Part shown: positions 32,621 through 44,085 of the stretch, piece after piece | How the letters are laid out: each line of letters starts with the position of its first letter | Position numbering within the stretch: the first letter of the stretch is position 1 | Translations under genes and position numbers: made by a program | Notes under the pieces: generated by a model | Told to the model about the DNA's origin: nothing | Databases searched by the model: none | Seen by the model: the letters and a program-made list of their open reading frames with translations, nothing else | Assembly (NCBI GenBank): GCA_023614405.1 | Contig: JAJUPC010000039.1 | Span: 434,001 to 498,000 of the forward strand | Reading direction: 5' to 3' | Length of the DNA stretch: 64,000 nucleotides | Origin: Avena insularis | Taxonomy: Eukaryota > Streptophyta > Magnoliopsida > Poales > Poaceae

Positions 32621-35386
32621 ATGTCGGGTAACAAGGAGTCTGGCCCTTCTAAGCACATGATCAGCATCGTAGAACAAGCTACACAGGCCAACCAGTCATT
32701 CTGGCAGGGGTCCCAATAGGAGGAGGAGGAGGAGGCGATGAGGATGACACCACGACCGGAGGAGGAGGCGACCGTCGCCAGAGCTGCTGGGGCCAATGAG
32801 GGCGGAGATCCTGATTACGAGGGGGACGAAGACGACTACGATGGAACTAGTGAAGGCGGCGACGAAGAGGATGACACCACCGATGGCGGCACCTGCACCG
32901 ATGGCGACGAGCACATGGATGGAGTTAGCGGCAACCCGGCCGCTTCGAAGAAGAAGAAGAAGGAATGTATGAGCGGAAGGTGCGATTCGCACCCGCTGCG
33001 ATGAGTTCACTGAGGTCACAGAAAGTGGCCAACCCATGGCGCTAGAGGCGATTGCTAAAGGGTACAGCTTGCAACTCGGGTGCATCATCTGGGAAAGCAT
33101 GTCGATCAACACGAAGTACATCAGACAGGCTGACCATGCAGCTTTGGTCGATAACCTCCTTAAGAAGCTTCACAAGCGATACAGATTCCCATAGTAGTTT
33201 AGAAACCTCGAGAGAAAGAACCCGGTGAACAAACTAGCCCTCACGAAGATGAGCAACGCCTTGAGCAGCTAGAAAACCCGGGTGAAGAATAGCATTGACA
33301 AAGGTGAAACCTAGGAGGTTATTAGTAAGAAATCCGATGCTCGACGAAGTGGAGTTTAGGATATTCAAGGCGGATATAGCTACCGCTGACGCTATAAAAT
33401 GGACTCAATGGGGAAGGAGTATGCGGGAACAGAACATAGGTAACCACCACCTTGGAAGCGGCGGTTATAGGGGGAACAGGCCATTTGGGACAAGGAGGAC
33501 GCCGAGCTTGAACGCCTTGGTAAAGACAACCCTTGTCATAAAATCACGGACTTGCAGCTTAGGCAATTTGTTCGGGCCCGCTACTACCTAGACAAGGAAG
33601 CAGGGGAGTTCATCACCGATGATCCAGAGGTGAAGGAATTCGAGAAGAATCTGGTAAGGAATTTATCGCCGATCTCAAGTCTATTGCGTTCTAATTAAGA
33701 TAATGAAGCCAAGAATCTAAATGGGTTCACCTTTCCTTGTCTCTGCAGGAGGAGGAACTGAATGCTACTGCCACAGAGTCGTCACAGGATTCGACGGAGC
33801 CGTGGGACACGGTTTTCAACAGGGCGACCAATGATTACAAGAAGAGGGACAAGGGGTTACCGCTGTCCTCAGCTGGCCGTGTGTCCGGCTTCGGTACGAG
33901 CATGAAGTTCAAGGAGTTCTACAAAGAGGACGCCAAGAAAAGAAGGGAGAGGAAGAACCAGGATAAAGCCGCTATTGTAGAGCTGAAGATGAAGGTGCAG
34001 ACACTGTAGGAGAAGGCGGTGGACCAGAAAACGATGGACAAGTTAGTGGAAGAGAAGCTCCGCCCAATGATCCCCCCCTGAGTTTTTCGAGGGGCTTACT
34101 GCTTGGAATGCGGGAGGTCGACAGGGGCCGATACATCTGCCCAGCTTAAGCGGCAACAACTCGGGCATCAATGTTACTGTGTCGCCAGACCTGGTGACCC
34201 CGCCAGCCATCAACGTCGGGACGCAGCCCCTCGTTTTGGTCACACCGATGCCCCCTCCCGCCAAAGATACCAATAAGGCGCAGCAGACGGCAGTGGTGCT
34301 TCGTGAGGCACCCGAGCGGGAGAATGCAGATGATGATAGGCCGGCCGCCGGTATCGGCCGTGTCTCTACATTAGCCGAGATCCACGCCATCACCAAGGTA
34401 ACTAATTAGTTAGTGCACGTCATCTCCTTTATGCCTTTGATGCATGACTGTTGCCATCTCATGACGCCCAACAACATGTTTTTTCCTCAGGACACTTCTT
34501 GTGTACTCCTCCTTAAAGATGTCGGCGGTGAGTTGAAGGATGTTGCCAAGGGCACTCTTATACAACCGGCGATCCGCACGATGCACAGCAATCCAATGGA
34601 TGATGACGTGATGAGGGTCAGGTTGGCTCGGGTGTTGCCAGGGTGCGATGACATGGACCCCCCTTTCAACCTCAGGGAGCCGACGAACACAAGACCCTTG
34701 GGAAATGCTACAACTGGCCCTTGACATGGCCGAAGACCCAGATTCGTCTTGCGGAGGGGGAGCACCGGCGCCACCTCTCGACCGATCATCGCCCGGCCAC
34801 CACCTCGAAAGCCCGTAGCCGCCGTTGTCGCCACCACCAGCCGTCACCAACAACTCTTGGCAGCGTGTGCACCGCCACATGGCAAAGACATTGTGCCGCA
34901 ACCTCCGTCGCCCCCGCTACAACCACCACATGATGGAAACCATGAAGATGATGACGAATTGGTCAACGTTGACGACTTCATCAACACCGGCGCTGCCAAA
35001 GGATTGTATATGCCTTCTGTGGATGAAGAACCCTTCGCAGCTCGCGACGACCATCAAGCTGGTCGGCCCAATACATGCATGCAGCGCCTAGTCTTCCATG
35101 GTCTTTCTCAAGAGACGCCTCCGGCCGCCGATCCACCACAAGAGAAACCGGGATTGGTTTTCAGCCCCAACACACTCCGAAAGGCGACTAATGAGCAGAT
35201 GGCAGTGACTGACACTGTTTTGAATAAGAAGCACTACAGGAAGAGTGGTAATAATAATAAGAAGAAGGGTGCGAGCCAGCCTCTTCCGAAGAGGATCTGA
35301 GGTCAGGACGTCGTTGTCGTACCATCCACACAATTTGGCTTGCCCCGAGTGCATGTAGCAGGTGATCCGATATTGACTCCGGAATT
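32621..35386 (+). pseudogene. CACTA gene 2, N-terminal part: Transposase_24 and DUF8039-like regions
   Basis: It starts at ATG 32621 (MSGNKESGPSKHM). A Glu/Asp-rich region follows, with a TAG at 32717. A Transposase_24 (PF03004-type) region spans about 33000-34080 (ESGQPMALEAIAKGYSLQL, GNHHLGSGGYRG, LQLRQFVRARYYLDKEAGEF, GRVSGFGTS, KFKEFYKEDAKKRRERK). An intron with GTAAGG...CTGCAG borders is visible at 33654-33748, and another probable one at about 34399-34490. The next exon (DTSCVLLLKDVGGELKDVAK, then RVLPGCDDM) resembles the DUF8039 region. A Pro-rich linker ends KKKGASQPLPKRI with a TGA at 35298, after which the frame stays open (GQDVVVVPSTQFGLPRVHVA). Frameshifts near 33000, 33480 and 34740. 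This is probably one gene with the ULP1-like part that follows. Confidence 0.8.
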
Positions 35387-36472
35387 GTGGTTGGAGCCAT
35401 GTTAACTTTGCACGAGGGTGTCAAGACACTAGAGGCCCTCCTTCTTAAATACGAAGATCCAAATTACCCGGTTTTCACGGCCAAGGTGCCATTGGACGTG
35501 GGCTTCGTCGATGAACCCCCCGCGGATATATTCTTCATAGTGTTCGAGGACATATTCAAGCTGTTTCTCACGAAACGGCTGGACTATAACTTGGTCTGCC
35601 TATACGCGCTCAATCTGGCGCTCACGATCAAGAGAGAAAGTACCCCGGAAATCGCGATAGTGGATCCCTACTACATGCGGGACAGCCAGTTGGTCAAAGG
35701 ATCAGAGACACGGACCAAGGCGATGGCGTACCTCGAGAATTTCATGGTGGACAACAAGAGGAAGGGCACACTTCTTTTGCCTTTATTTCCCGAGTAAGTA
35801 CACACACTCGCTCATCGTCACCGTAACTTATGCATTTCTTACAGATTTCTTTCCTTTACTCTTTTTCCAACATTCTGTTCCAATTATGTTGCGCAGAGAC
35901 AAATACTGCACACTCATCGTCCTTGCCTCGAGGTGTTCGCTAGCCACGTATTTCAACTCAGGGAGTTTGATGAAGAAGAAAGACTACACCAGAATAAGGG
36001 GTGTTCTTAGTGAGGCTCTCGAGGGCTACACCCAGAAGGGATGCACCTTCGTAGATAGGGGGAATGTATCAAGGATGGCAAACACGTGTTCAAGCACGTG
36101 CTCGACTTACCTCGTCAAGCGATCATTGCTGGTGCCAAGGAGGCCTTCTACGTCCTACATCACCTTAAAGGCTATGTTCGGGATTGCCATAACCTAACGC
36201 TGCCATCTAGTCTCCGAGGATGGGCCGAAACTTTGGCGAAAATCGACGATGCTGATCTTAGAGAAGACTTCCATCGCATTCAGATGAAGTTGTCACAAAT
36301 CATCATTGAAGATGTCAACACAAGGGGCGGTGCCCTACAACAAGCCAGAGGGTTGAGTAAGAGGGAGATCGAAGAACGCCTCCGTAAGCAGGGTGACATA
36401 AGGATGTGGATAACGAAAGAGGGATATCTACCGTTCCTGAAGCCGAGCCAGAAGTGCAAGTCTTCATCATGA
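35387..36472 (+). pseudogene. CACTA gene 2, C-terminal part: ULP1-like (C48 peptidase) region, catalytic residues lost
   Basis: First exon 35387-35797 (LHEGVKTLEALLLKYEDPNY, IFKLFLTKRLDYNLVCLYAL, VDPYYMRDS, LLLPLFPE), with a donor GTAAGT at about 35795. The second exon begins after a GCAG at about 35896 (RDKYCTLIVLASRCSLATYF, KKKDYTRIRGVLSEALEGY) and is frameshifted near 36075 into AFYVLHHLKGYVRD and a helical, basic C-terminus ending at TGA 36470-36472. The fold matches ULP1-like proteases carried by many plant transposons. However, the positions where I would expect His, Asp and Cys read DKYCTLIV, YFNSGS and AKEAFYVLHH. Either the protein became a non-catalytic module or these are decay changes. 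Confidence 0.65.
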
Positions 36473-36769
36473 TCGATGTGTGCCTCTAGCATGATCTAGT
36501 GTGTGTATATTCTTGATGGACGCCTGCTGTATTAGTGTGTGTGTGTCATAAACTTTACTGTCTCGTGGTCAAAATGGTCATTGTTGTTAGACTTAAACTA
36601 CCTTGTGGTCGTGTTGTCGTTGAACTTATTGCTTCTATGATGATCTAACTTTTAGGTTTATGGATCCTTTGTTTTATATTCTATGAACATATATATATAT
36701 ATATGGATGTGAACCCTTTATTCATTATTTTCATTGTATTTTTACTAATATGCCTTGTCGTCTATAGAG

Positions 36770-36997
36770 ATGGCGACGAGGTGGTATGTGGTGTACATGG
36801 GTAGGGTTCTAGGAGTCTACGAGGAGTGTGAGGATTGCCACAAACAAGTGAACAAGTTCAGCAGCAACATCTACAAAGGATAAGCGACTAGAGAGGAGGC
36901 GATAGCCAAGTGGAGGAAGAACCGGATGAAGATATTGGTCGGGCTAATGCTCTTGCTCACCATTATCACAGCTGTATTCTATTTGATCCTAGTGTAG
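36770..36997 (+). pseudogene. Small protein: RNase H1 N-terminal (Cauli_VI-type) domain plus C-terminal membrane segment
   Basis: The frame of 75 codons starts at ATG 36770 and ends at TAG 36995-36997. An in-frame TAA at 36881-36883 falls where a tyrosine would be expected (NIYKG-stop-ATREEA), a single-base change. Residues 5-50 (RWYVVYMGRVLGVYEE, VNKFSSNIYKG, ATREEAIAKW) fit the small RNase H1 N-terminal hybrid-binding domain, which occurs in eukaryotic RNase H1 and in the pararetrovirus inclusion protein. After a basic RKNRMK comes a 20-residue hydrophobic segment (ILVGLMLLLTIITAVFYLIL) that ends the protein. This predicts a tail-anchored membrane protein with a possible nucleic-acid-binding head. 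It lies 300 bp after gene 2 and before the right subterminal array. The role is unknown. Confidence 0.6.
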
Positions 36998-37271
36998 GCG
37001 GCGGTGGCCACTTCATATTTGTAATGTGAGATGATATGAACTTTGTATTCGGCGCTTGTGTAAAAATTTGGCACTTGACACTATATATGTATCTCGATCG
37101 GGCTCTAAGTGTGATGACATTATACTTGTGTTTGTATTATATGTCGGTTTTCCTCTACTACATGTGCAATGTACTGTTTATACTGATCTAGATAAATATT
37201 ATATAAATCCTGTATAAATACCTGATTATACACCAGGAATGTATTTTATTTTGAATACATGTAATATACTC

Positions 37272-37516
37272 AGTGGCGCATATAGAAACTATGTCTGTGG
37301 CGCATATAGACTCTGTGGCGCATTGGACAATATGCGTCACTGATATCTGCTCCCTATGGCACATATAGGAATGCGCCACAGAAGTCTGAATGCGCCACAG
37401 AAGTCTCAGACTTCTGTGGCGCATTCCTATATGCGCCACAGGGAGCAGATATTAGTGGCGGGGTAACAGTGGCGACAGGGATATGCGCCAAAGAAGATGG
37501 AAACCGATGCGCCACA
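37272..37516. repeat. CACTA right subterminal repeat array with a 45-bp-arm palindrome
   Basis: About ten copies of TGTGGCGCAT / ATGCGCCACA. Within it, 37343-37387 and 37408-37452 form inverted arms of 45 bp with about two mismatches around a 20-bp spacer that holds a further motif copy. This is the counterpart of the left array at 25825-26290. Confidence 0.92.
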
Positions 37517-37521
37517 GAAGA

Positions 37522-37538
37522 GCTGTTTCCTAGTAGTG
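37522..37538 (-). repeat. CACTA right terminal inverted repeat
   Basis: GCTGTTTCCTAGTAGTG is the exact complement of the left end, followed by the TCA target duplication (37539-37541). Confidence 0.96.
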
Positions 37539-40219
37539 TCAGAGTACTTCGCAACTGTATTGATCAGCTGCGGGCCGTAGTTGCCACAAGCAGTCATGAA
37601 GGGAGCAAAGACTACCTGCTGGCCATCAGCGCTAGTAGGCATCGCCTTGGAGATCGCCGCAGGATCAACTTCGACTCCATGGGCTTGAACCATTGCGAGT
37701 GACATCAAAGCGCCAGCCGCACATAGTGAGTTCTTGAAGCTTGCAGTGACGCCCCTGGCAAGGGACTCCACCAACTCATCCATATTCTCGATCAGCTCAG
37801 CCTTGGGCACCAGTTCTTCCCGGAGGTGACTGAGCACGCCCTTGGCCTTGGAGAGCTTCCCTTGAACGGCAGTGCTATGATCCTCGACTGCTGAAATGGC
37901 ACCCGCAAAGGCATCGTCACGATGGAGTGCCTGAGGGTTGAAGCTCAAACCACTGGCATCTACAACGAAGCATAGGCACAAGAGTCAACACCAACAACAA
38001 ATTCGAAAGAAGAAGAAAGCACCAAAACTTCAGACAAGGGAATACCTGAGAGAGCCTTGGCAATTGAAAAAAGCTGTTCCTCGAACAACTTATCCCTAGA
38101 TACGATGGAGGCGCGCAGATCCTCCTCGCTCTTCCACGACTCGGCACATGCTGCGACTGCCTCATCGCGGCTCTTTACCGCCACAGCGAGCATATTTTCA
38201 AGGGAAGCAGCATCGCGGAGGAGTGCATTATGCTTAGCTATGAAAAAACAAGGATAGGCTATCAGTCGGATATATCACAGAGAGGACAAAAAAGAAGCAA
38301 GACACTTACTTTCAACTACGCGGTGGCGAGTATCCAGCATTGCATGCTGGCGACCCATCGCAAGAACTTGCTCCGCCAAGCGAAGCGGCTTCCTTCACAA
38401 TAAGCTGCAACATGAGAAAATAGCAAAGGATAAGCAGATGATAGAAGATGATACATTCGACTACAAAAATAGAGGAAACAAATGCTACACTTACATGATC
38501 CTCCAAAGACTCTGGAGTCAATGGATTCGCAGTCGTCCGGATAACCATCTGGTGCTCCACATTGTGCGAAGAACTCGATGAATTATGGCCGGAGTGGGCC
38601 GCCAATGGAGGAGAAGGAGTGCGCTTAGCCACTTTCTTAGCCTTGGAGGTCGTGACTCTAGACTCTTTTAAAAATTGGACATCGCCAGAAGATGACGACG
38701 CCGGCTGACTACAGAACCAAACAAACATCAAGAAAAGGCGACCCCAAAGAAGAACCAAAAGGAAGACCCGTATACTTACCAATCAAACTTGTCAAAATCG
38801 AAGGTTTGATCCCCCGACTCTGACGGCAACTCCTTCGGCAGACGCATCTTCTTGCGAGAGGATGGCGCCATGGCACTCACGGGAACGGCAGGTATCGGCG
38901 ACTCTGCACCAACACCTGCACCTTCCGGAGTCGAAGGGGACGACGATCCAATCTGCTTGCCATGAACGCTTGCGAGTGTCAGGACCACTTGACTCGGGGG
39001 CTTCCTCCTCCACATCAGATGGGACGGTCAACTCTGATTCGTCCTCTTCCAAGGCTTCACGAGGGAGAACCCTCTCGGGAAGAGGGGGCATACAGGGTGA
39101 CACCGCCCAATCCTACATATAGAAAACAACTTAGCAAAAAATGACACAACAGCAAAAAAATAGTCGACAAAGCAAAGCTACTACGTAGCACAATTGTACC
39201 TCAGGAGGAGGGTTAGCAGCATCGAACAGAGAAACGTCTAGTTCACTGGGGAGCACATCCTTGACAGTGTACTTGGTGACCAGTCGCACCCTCTTATCTA
39301 CCTCACTCGCGGAAATGCCATCGGCAGATACGCGAGTGACATCGTCTGCGCCAGCCCCCTGGAACATAGGGTGGACTCTGGCCTGCAGGAGCTGGACGCG
39401 ACGGTGCAGCCATGTGCGAATGAGGGCGCAGCCTCCCTCTTCCTTACCCATGCAACTCTCGAGGTCGCAGACACGCTCGTACAGCACATCTGTCTCCGCA
39501 GACTCGTCGGGCATCCCTACGTTCTTCTAGGAGCACCTCCTCTTGCACGGCGTCGCGGGGTCGAAGGGCGCGAGTCCGTAGTGGTCTCCGTCGGCCTTCT
39601 GGTCGCGGACGTAGAACCACTTGTCCCTCCACCCTTGGACGGACATCATCAGCTTTATGTCGAAATACGTGACGGAGGGGTCGACGTGGATACTGCAGCC
39701 GCCTACATCATAGACTACAGAACCAGACGCCGACTGGTGCTTCAACTTGAAGAGGTGCTTGAAGAGACCGAAGTGCGGCTCGATTCCGAGCCAGCACTCG
39801 CAGAGAGTAGTGTAGCAAGCTACATGGAGGATGGAGTTTGGGGATAGCTGATGGAGCTGGAGCCCGTAAAAACAGAGAAGGCCCCTGAAGAAAGGATGGA
39901 GGGGCAATGAGAGACCACGGAAGATGAACACTAGGAACATCACCCGAAAGCCAGCAGGAGGAGAGGGGATTACCTCGCTGCCAGGGACGCGCGCGTCCGC
40001 GACTGCGGAAGACAAAACACCGTCCTGGTGAAGAAGACGAAGCTCTGAAGTCTTTATCACAGATGCGCGCCATGCACCATTGGTGACGCGAGTGCCTGTA
40101 CTCTTCTTTTTCCCGGTGGCGGTGGTGCTGGTGCCCGCAGTGGCGGAGCCACCCTTCTTCTTTGTAGCAACCGTGGCAGTGGCGGAATCGGCCACGACAC
40201 CTCCCTTCTTCTTCCCCAT
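37539..40219 (-). pseudogene. Antisense gypsy gene, 5' exons of copy C
   Basis: It starts at ATG 40219 (MGKKKGGVVADSATATVATK). The conserved domain follows (PPAGFRVMFLVFIFRGLSLP, LLCFYGLQLHQLSPNSILH, GIEPHFGLFKHLFKLKHQ), then DKWFYVRDQKADGDHYGLAP. Downstream pieces at 39514-39131, 39103-38776, 38782-38312 and 37981-37550 match the copy A exons and keep donor sites such as FDKFDW|GTAAGT at about 38777. The gene is interrupted at 37539 by the CACTA element, and its 3' exons are at 24766-25785. Confidence 0.78.
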
Positions 40220-41357
40220 TCCGCGGCGGTGGTGTGACCTGAGGAAGGAGCTAGGAAATACGCGGAGCAGGTCCAGCGCCGTGAAGGATAAGAGCGCAAA
40301 CAAGGAGAGGAGCAGCGGCAATGGCGATGGAGGAAAAGTCAGAAAAGAAGCAGATGTGAAAATTACCATCGCCGCATCGCTACTTAACCCCACTGGAATA
40401 TGCAATCCAACGGCTAAGAAAAACCCTATCAGAGGCGTGGCGTTGATCGTGCTCGACACGTGGAGGACCTGAAGCACGAACCATCCCCCACTACTCGCAT
40501 TACGCGTGGAAATCAAGGAGGCGCCGTTAAAACAAAGATTACGCATGCCCAGTCAAATCAGAGTCAGCAAATGGGACCCACCACTCTTCACGTCCCGTCA
40601 AACTGGCTCATGCGGGCAACTGAGGTCATCGCATCGTTAGCACTAACATCATCCAAAATTACGCAGCAGAAGACTTCAACTATTTTAGTCCTTGCTCGAG
40701 TCTTCGACTCCACCAAACACTCGGGGGCTACTCCCATAGGGAGCGCTGGTCGTGCACCCTACGGTTTTTCTTTTTCTTTTTACAGGAACATGGACAATCA
40801 AAGCAAACCCAACCACTCGAACCACAATTAGATTATGGACGTGGGTTACTCCCATAGGGAGCGCAGGAAGCAAATTCGACTAAAACAAGCAACAAAAGAC
40901 GGCAGCAGTCGCAAAGTTCTTTAGTCCATGCCTGAGTCTTCGACTCAACCAGGCACTCGGAGGCTACTCCCATAGGGAGCGCTGGTCGCGCACCCTATGA
41001 TCATTTGTACATCGTACTGTGTATTGACACCGCCTCAAGAGTTTTCCCTACAAAGAGACTGCGTCTCCTGGATCACCCGAATCATCTCCGTGATGACACA
41101 TTTCGGATGCCACGCTTGCAGCGTGAAGATAAGACCTGAATAAGGCCTCACAACGCATTTCCTGTGCACTACCAGAAATATATCCGTGACAACAGGTACG
41201 ATGAACATGCCTTGACGGACGCGTCGAGTGCTCACACCCATATACTGGAATTCGACTCCTGTAAGACCCCCACGGCTTGAGTCGAATTACACCAACACTT
41301 TTCTAGATTCGAGTTCTGGGACTCGAGTTCGAGTAGATGGCATTGTTTTACCCTAAG

Positions 41358-41362
41358 GTAGT
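41358..41362 (+). repeat. Target-site duplication of gypsy B, left
   Basis: GTAGT lies directly before the 5' LTR and is matched by GTAGT at 54436-54440 directly after the 3' LTR. Copy A has a single GTAGT at the same place. Confidence 0.95.
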
Positions 41363-41835
41363 TGACATGGGTATACCCTACAGGTACTCGAGATTGGTAT
41401 ATACGGTCCAAATACGTACAGGCCCACGGTGTCGCCAAGGCCCGGATGAAAGGACTTGAGTGACCTACGGACTCTCGATTGCTTGAAGGACAAGAAGAAG
41501 CTAAAGATAGAAAGTTTGAAAGGGAAAACCCTAACTTGTAACCGACTCGACCTGCTACCCGAGACCTAGCCTATCTATATAAAGGCTAGGAGGGGCAGCG
41601 AGGAGGATGCACACAACCCTTGCCAGATTGCATCTGTGCACCATTGTAACTTTCGACTCCTTCGATAATTCCACTAGCAGACAAGCAGGAGTAGGGACCT
41701 CTACGAGGCCTGAACCTGGGTAAATCCTTTGTCCCCTGTGTGCTTGTTTGCTAGCCGATAGATGTCTCCAGCGCTCCCTCCTTCTCCAAAACCCAAGTCC
41801 ATAACAATGGGCATTGATGAGTTAAACCCTCGTCA
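41363..41835 (+). repeat. 5' LTR of gypsy B
   Basis: It runs TGACATGGG to CCCTCGTCA, with a TATA-like TATCTATATAAAGG at about 41571. Relative to the 3' LTR it has 7 extra bases after ACTCGAG and lacks about 12 bases near 41619. Confidence 0.95.
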
Positions 41836-41837
41836 AT

Positions 41838-41852
41838 TGGCGCCTGTGGAAT
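41838..41852 (+). other. Primer-binding site of gypsy B
   Basis: TGGCGCCTGTGGAAT begins two bases after the LTR. TGGCGCC is the usual start for Tat-type elements. Compared with the common TGGCGCCGTCTGTGG form it lacks three bases, which might already have reduced priming. Confidence 0.7.
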
Positions 41853-41877
41853 TGGGAGTGCTGATGTTGCGGCTTCT

Positions 41878-43859
41878 TTGGCCCCATCAATGCGATCTAC
41901 AACCAATGCAATAGCGAGAGTCGCCAGCTCTTCGGCGCCTTCGACTTCACCGTCCACACGCCAGCCACCCGCCCGGCCTTCGAGTCTGTGGGCGACGGAA
42001 TCAGCCTGGCGATTGGGAGCTTCCGCTTCCAAGTTGGTCAGATGGGCACGCTTCGCATGCCTGATCAGCCGACAGCACCGGCGATTGCCCCGACATCATG
42101 GTCCCCTCCATCAATCGGCACCCTCAGCGAGCTCAACACCCCGGTGGCAGTCGAGAACACGATCAGCGACAGCAGTCGCGATTCCGATCTGAGCGATCTG
42201 GCCACTGAAGATGGAACCTATGGTTCCGGATCTGAAAGTTGTGGGAGCAACAGCTTCCCCAGTCACTTCATGTGCACCGTCATCAACGCAGGTGACACCT
42301 CCGCCAATTGCGACAACGGTGGTAACACCGATAACGGCACCGATCCACCCAACGCCGGCAACGGTGGCAACGGCGGTCATGGCGGCGATCGCGCTCCCGT
42401 CAACAACGGAGGAGCAGTCGAACCTCCCAGCATAATCAATAATCAAACCGGCGAACGTGTTGTAATCAAGCTCAACGAGCAAGAGTGGGATCGCTGCCAC
42501 GAAGCCTTACGGGGCACACCTCTACCCTTTGGGTCCCCGCAGGAACTGCTGATGGGCTATCACTGGCTCCTGAAGGAAGAATTCAAGCGCCAACTGCAAA
42601 CAATCGCTCAACTTGAGGCGCGTAAAAAGGCAGTGGACGAATCGAGCCTTCGTCGTGCTGGGCTCTCCTCCTACGGAGGATCCTCCTCAAGAGGGAACGA
42701 ATACCTCGCCAAGAAGAGGCAGCTGCAGATGGCTCACCTCACCGAACAAGAGCGCATAGAGGCCGCGAAAGTCCTCGACTTCGGCTCTATGACAATCGAC
42801 ACGAGAGGCAACGTGGTTCCTAGGACGCCACAGGCTGCAGTGACGGCAGCCACCATGTACCCCCTCAATAACCAGCCGCCAGCTGGAGATCCCCGAACTT
42901 CCATGCACCGATCTATGATCGTGGGTTTGGGGTTAATCGAGGCCGCCCTCAACAAGGAGCCAGTACCAGACCCAAAAAAGGGCAAAGCTCTAGCAAAGCG
43001 CCACTCTTCGCCCTCATCCAGCGATGACAGTCATGACCTGTCTCGATGCCGCTGCTCACGATGACACGAACGTGACTACGATGCGCGCGATGACCTCACA
43101 CAGCGCAAGATCGACAAATCAAGGGCACGACGTGCCCGGTCGACTAACACGGAAGAAGAAGAAGATGGGGAGCTCTGCGGCGCCCGATGCTTCAGCAGAT
43201 CCATTAGGCAGAAGCGAATGCCTAAAGCGTTTAAACTCCCATCGGAGAACCCAAAATTTGACGGTCTATAGGACCCCAAGATCTGGCTGGAGGACCACAT
43301 CTCCTCCGTCAGGCTCCATGGAGGCAGTCGAAGCACTGCCACGCAATGCTTGCAGCTACAGCTACAGGGCGCCGCCCGGGCATGGCTCAATAACCTCCCA
43401 CGCGGATCCATTCGCAGTTGGGACGAGCTGGTGTACAACTTCGTGTGCAACTTTAAGGGCACATACAAACGGCCCGCATCAATTGAAGAGCTGAGATGCT
43501 ACCAGCAGAGATTTGGCGAATCGCTGCGCTCCTACATCCAAAGGTGGTCCATCATCAAGAACTCCACAGAAAACATCTCAGAAGACCACGTGATTGACGC
43601 ATTCAACGGTGGCGTCCGCCGCCTAGAGCTAAGGGAGGAGCTGGGCCGCTCAAAGCCTCAGACCATCGACCACCTGATGGAGATCGTGAATCGGTGGGCT
43701 GATGGAGAAGATTCAGTAAAGAATCGTGCTCACTCCAATGAGGAGGCAGAACTCGAACGCAGATGCGATCGCCGAGGCAAGATCCGCATGCGCATATACC
43801 ATGACCGCGACGATGTCAACATGGTCGCGGCCGGCTACGCCGATAGACGTGACGATTAA
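41878..43859 (+). pseudogene. Gag of gypsy B (broken)
   Basis: It encodes the structural capsid-like protein. The N-terminal part (from about 41988) is Asn/Gly-rich, then helical and basic (EWDRCHEALRGTPLPF, LLMGYHWLLKEEFKRQL). A frameshift lies near 43060 and a TAG at 43269 just after NPKFDGL. The retrotransposon Gag core follows at about 43270-43700 (QLQLQGAARAWLNNLPRGSI, SWDELVYNFVCNFKGTYKRP, ELRCYQQRFGESLRSYIQRW). The protein ends at 43859. An upstream frame at 41878 may be the shifted N-terminus. A possible zinc-knuckle remnant (CTVQFYIDKHDGKRKSSHL, then LKDC) lies at about 43980-44050 in the following shifted frame. Confidence 0.9.
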
Positions 43860-44085
43860 CCGCAACAGCGGATACCGCAGTGGTGGATACCGCGATTCTG
43901 GGAAAACCACGCAAGTATGGCAACGCCGCACTCGCGACGAGGCACCCGCGACCTCCATCGAGGACAAACTGTCCGGGCCATGCACGGTACAGTTCTATAT
44001 CGACAAGCATGACGGCAAGAGAAAGTCCAGCCACCTCCTCAAAGACTGCCGCGAGTTCCTCAAGCTGCACGAGGGATTGGTTTGA

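Larger units (their letters stand above)
25786..37538 (+). mobile_element. Complete CACTA (En/Spm) DNA transposon, 11,753 bp
   Basis: The ends are CACTACTAGGAAACAGC and its exact reverse complement, flanked by the 3-bp target duplication TCA (25783-25785 and 37539-37541). Excising the element and one TCA restores the sequence seen at the empty site in copy A (GAAGCTCCTTAGAGTACTTC at about 12882). Inside are subterminal repeat arrays (TGTGGCGCAT / ATGCGCCACA), a TNP2-type transposase gene, a palindromic intergenic block, a second gene (Transposase_24, DUF8039, ULP1-like) and a small membrane-protein frame. Both genes carry stops and frameshifts, so this copy is non-autonomous today. Its ends are intact and could still be recognised by transposase made elsewhere, which is an inference. 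Confidence 0.96.
37539..41362 (+). mobile_element. Tat gypsy copy C, middle segment
   Basis: It continues copy C after the CACTA insertion and matches copy A from about 12890 to 16738. It carries the 5' exons of the antisense gene, a non-coding stretch with the CTCCCATAGGGAG repeats at about 40731, 40849 and 40969, and 5' flank sequence up to GGTAGT, where gypsy B inserted. The segment resumes at 54436. Confidence 0.9.

Noticed and set aside
36770..36997. Inserted pararetrovirus sequence, because the domain resembles one in a viral inclusion protein
   Set aside because: Only this small domain is present, there is no RT, movement or coat protein sequence, and the domain also occurs in cellular RNase H1; the membrane tail fits neither.
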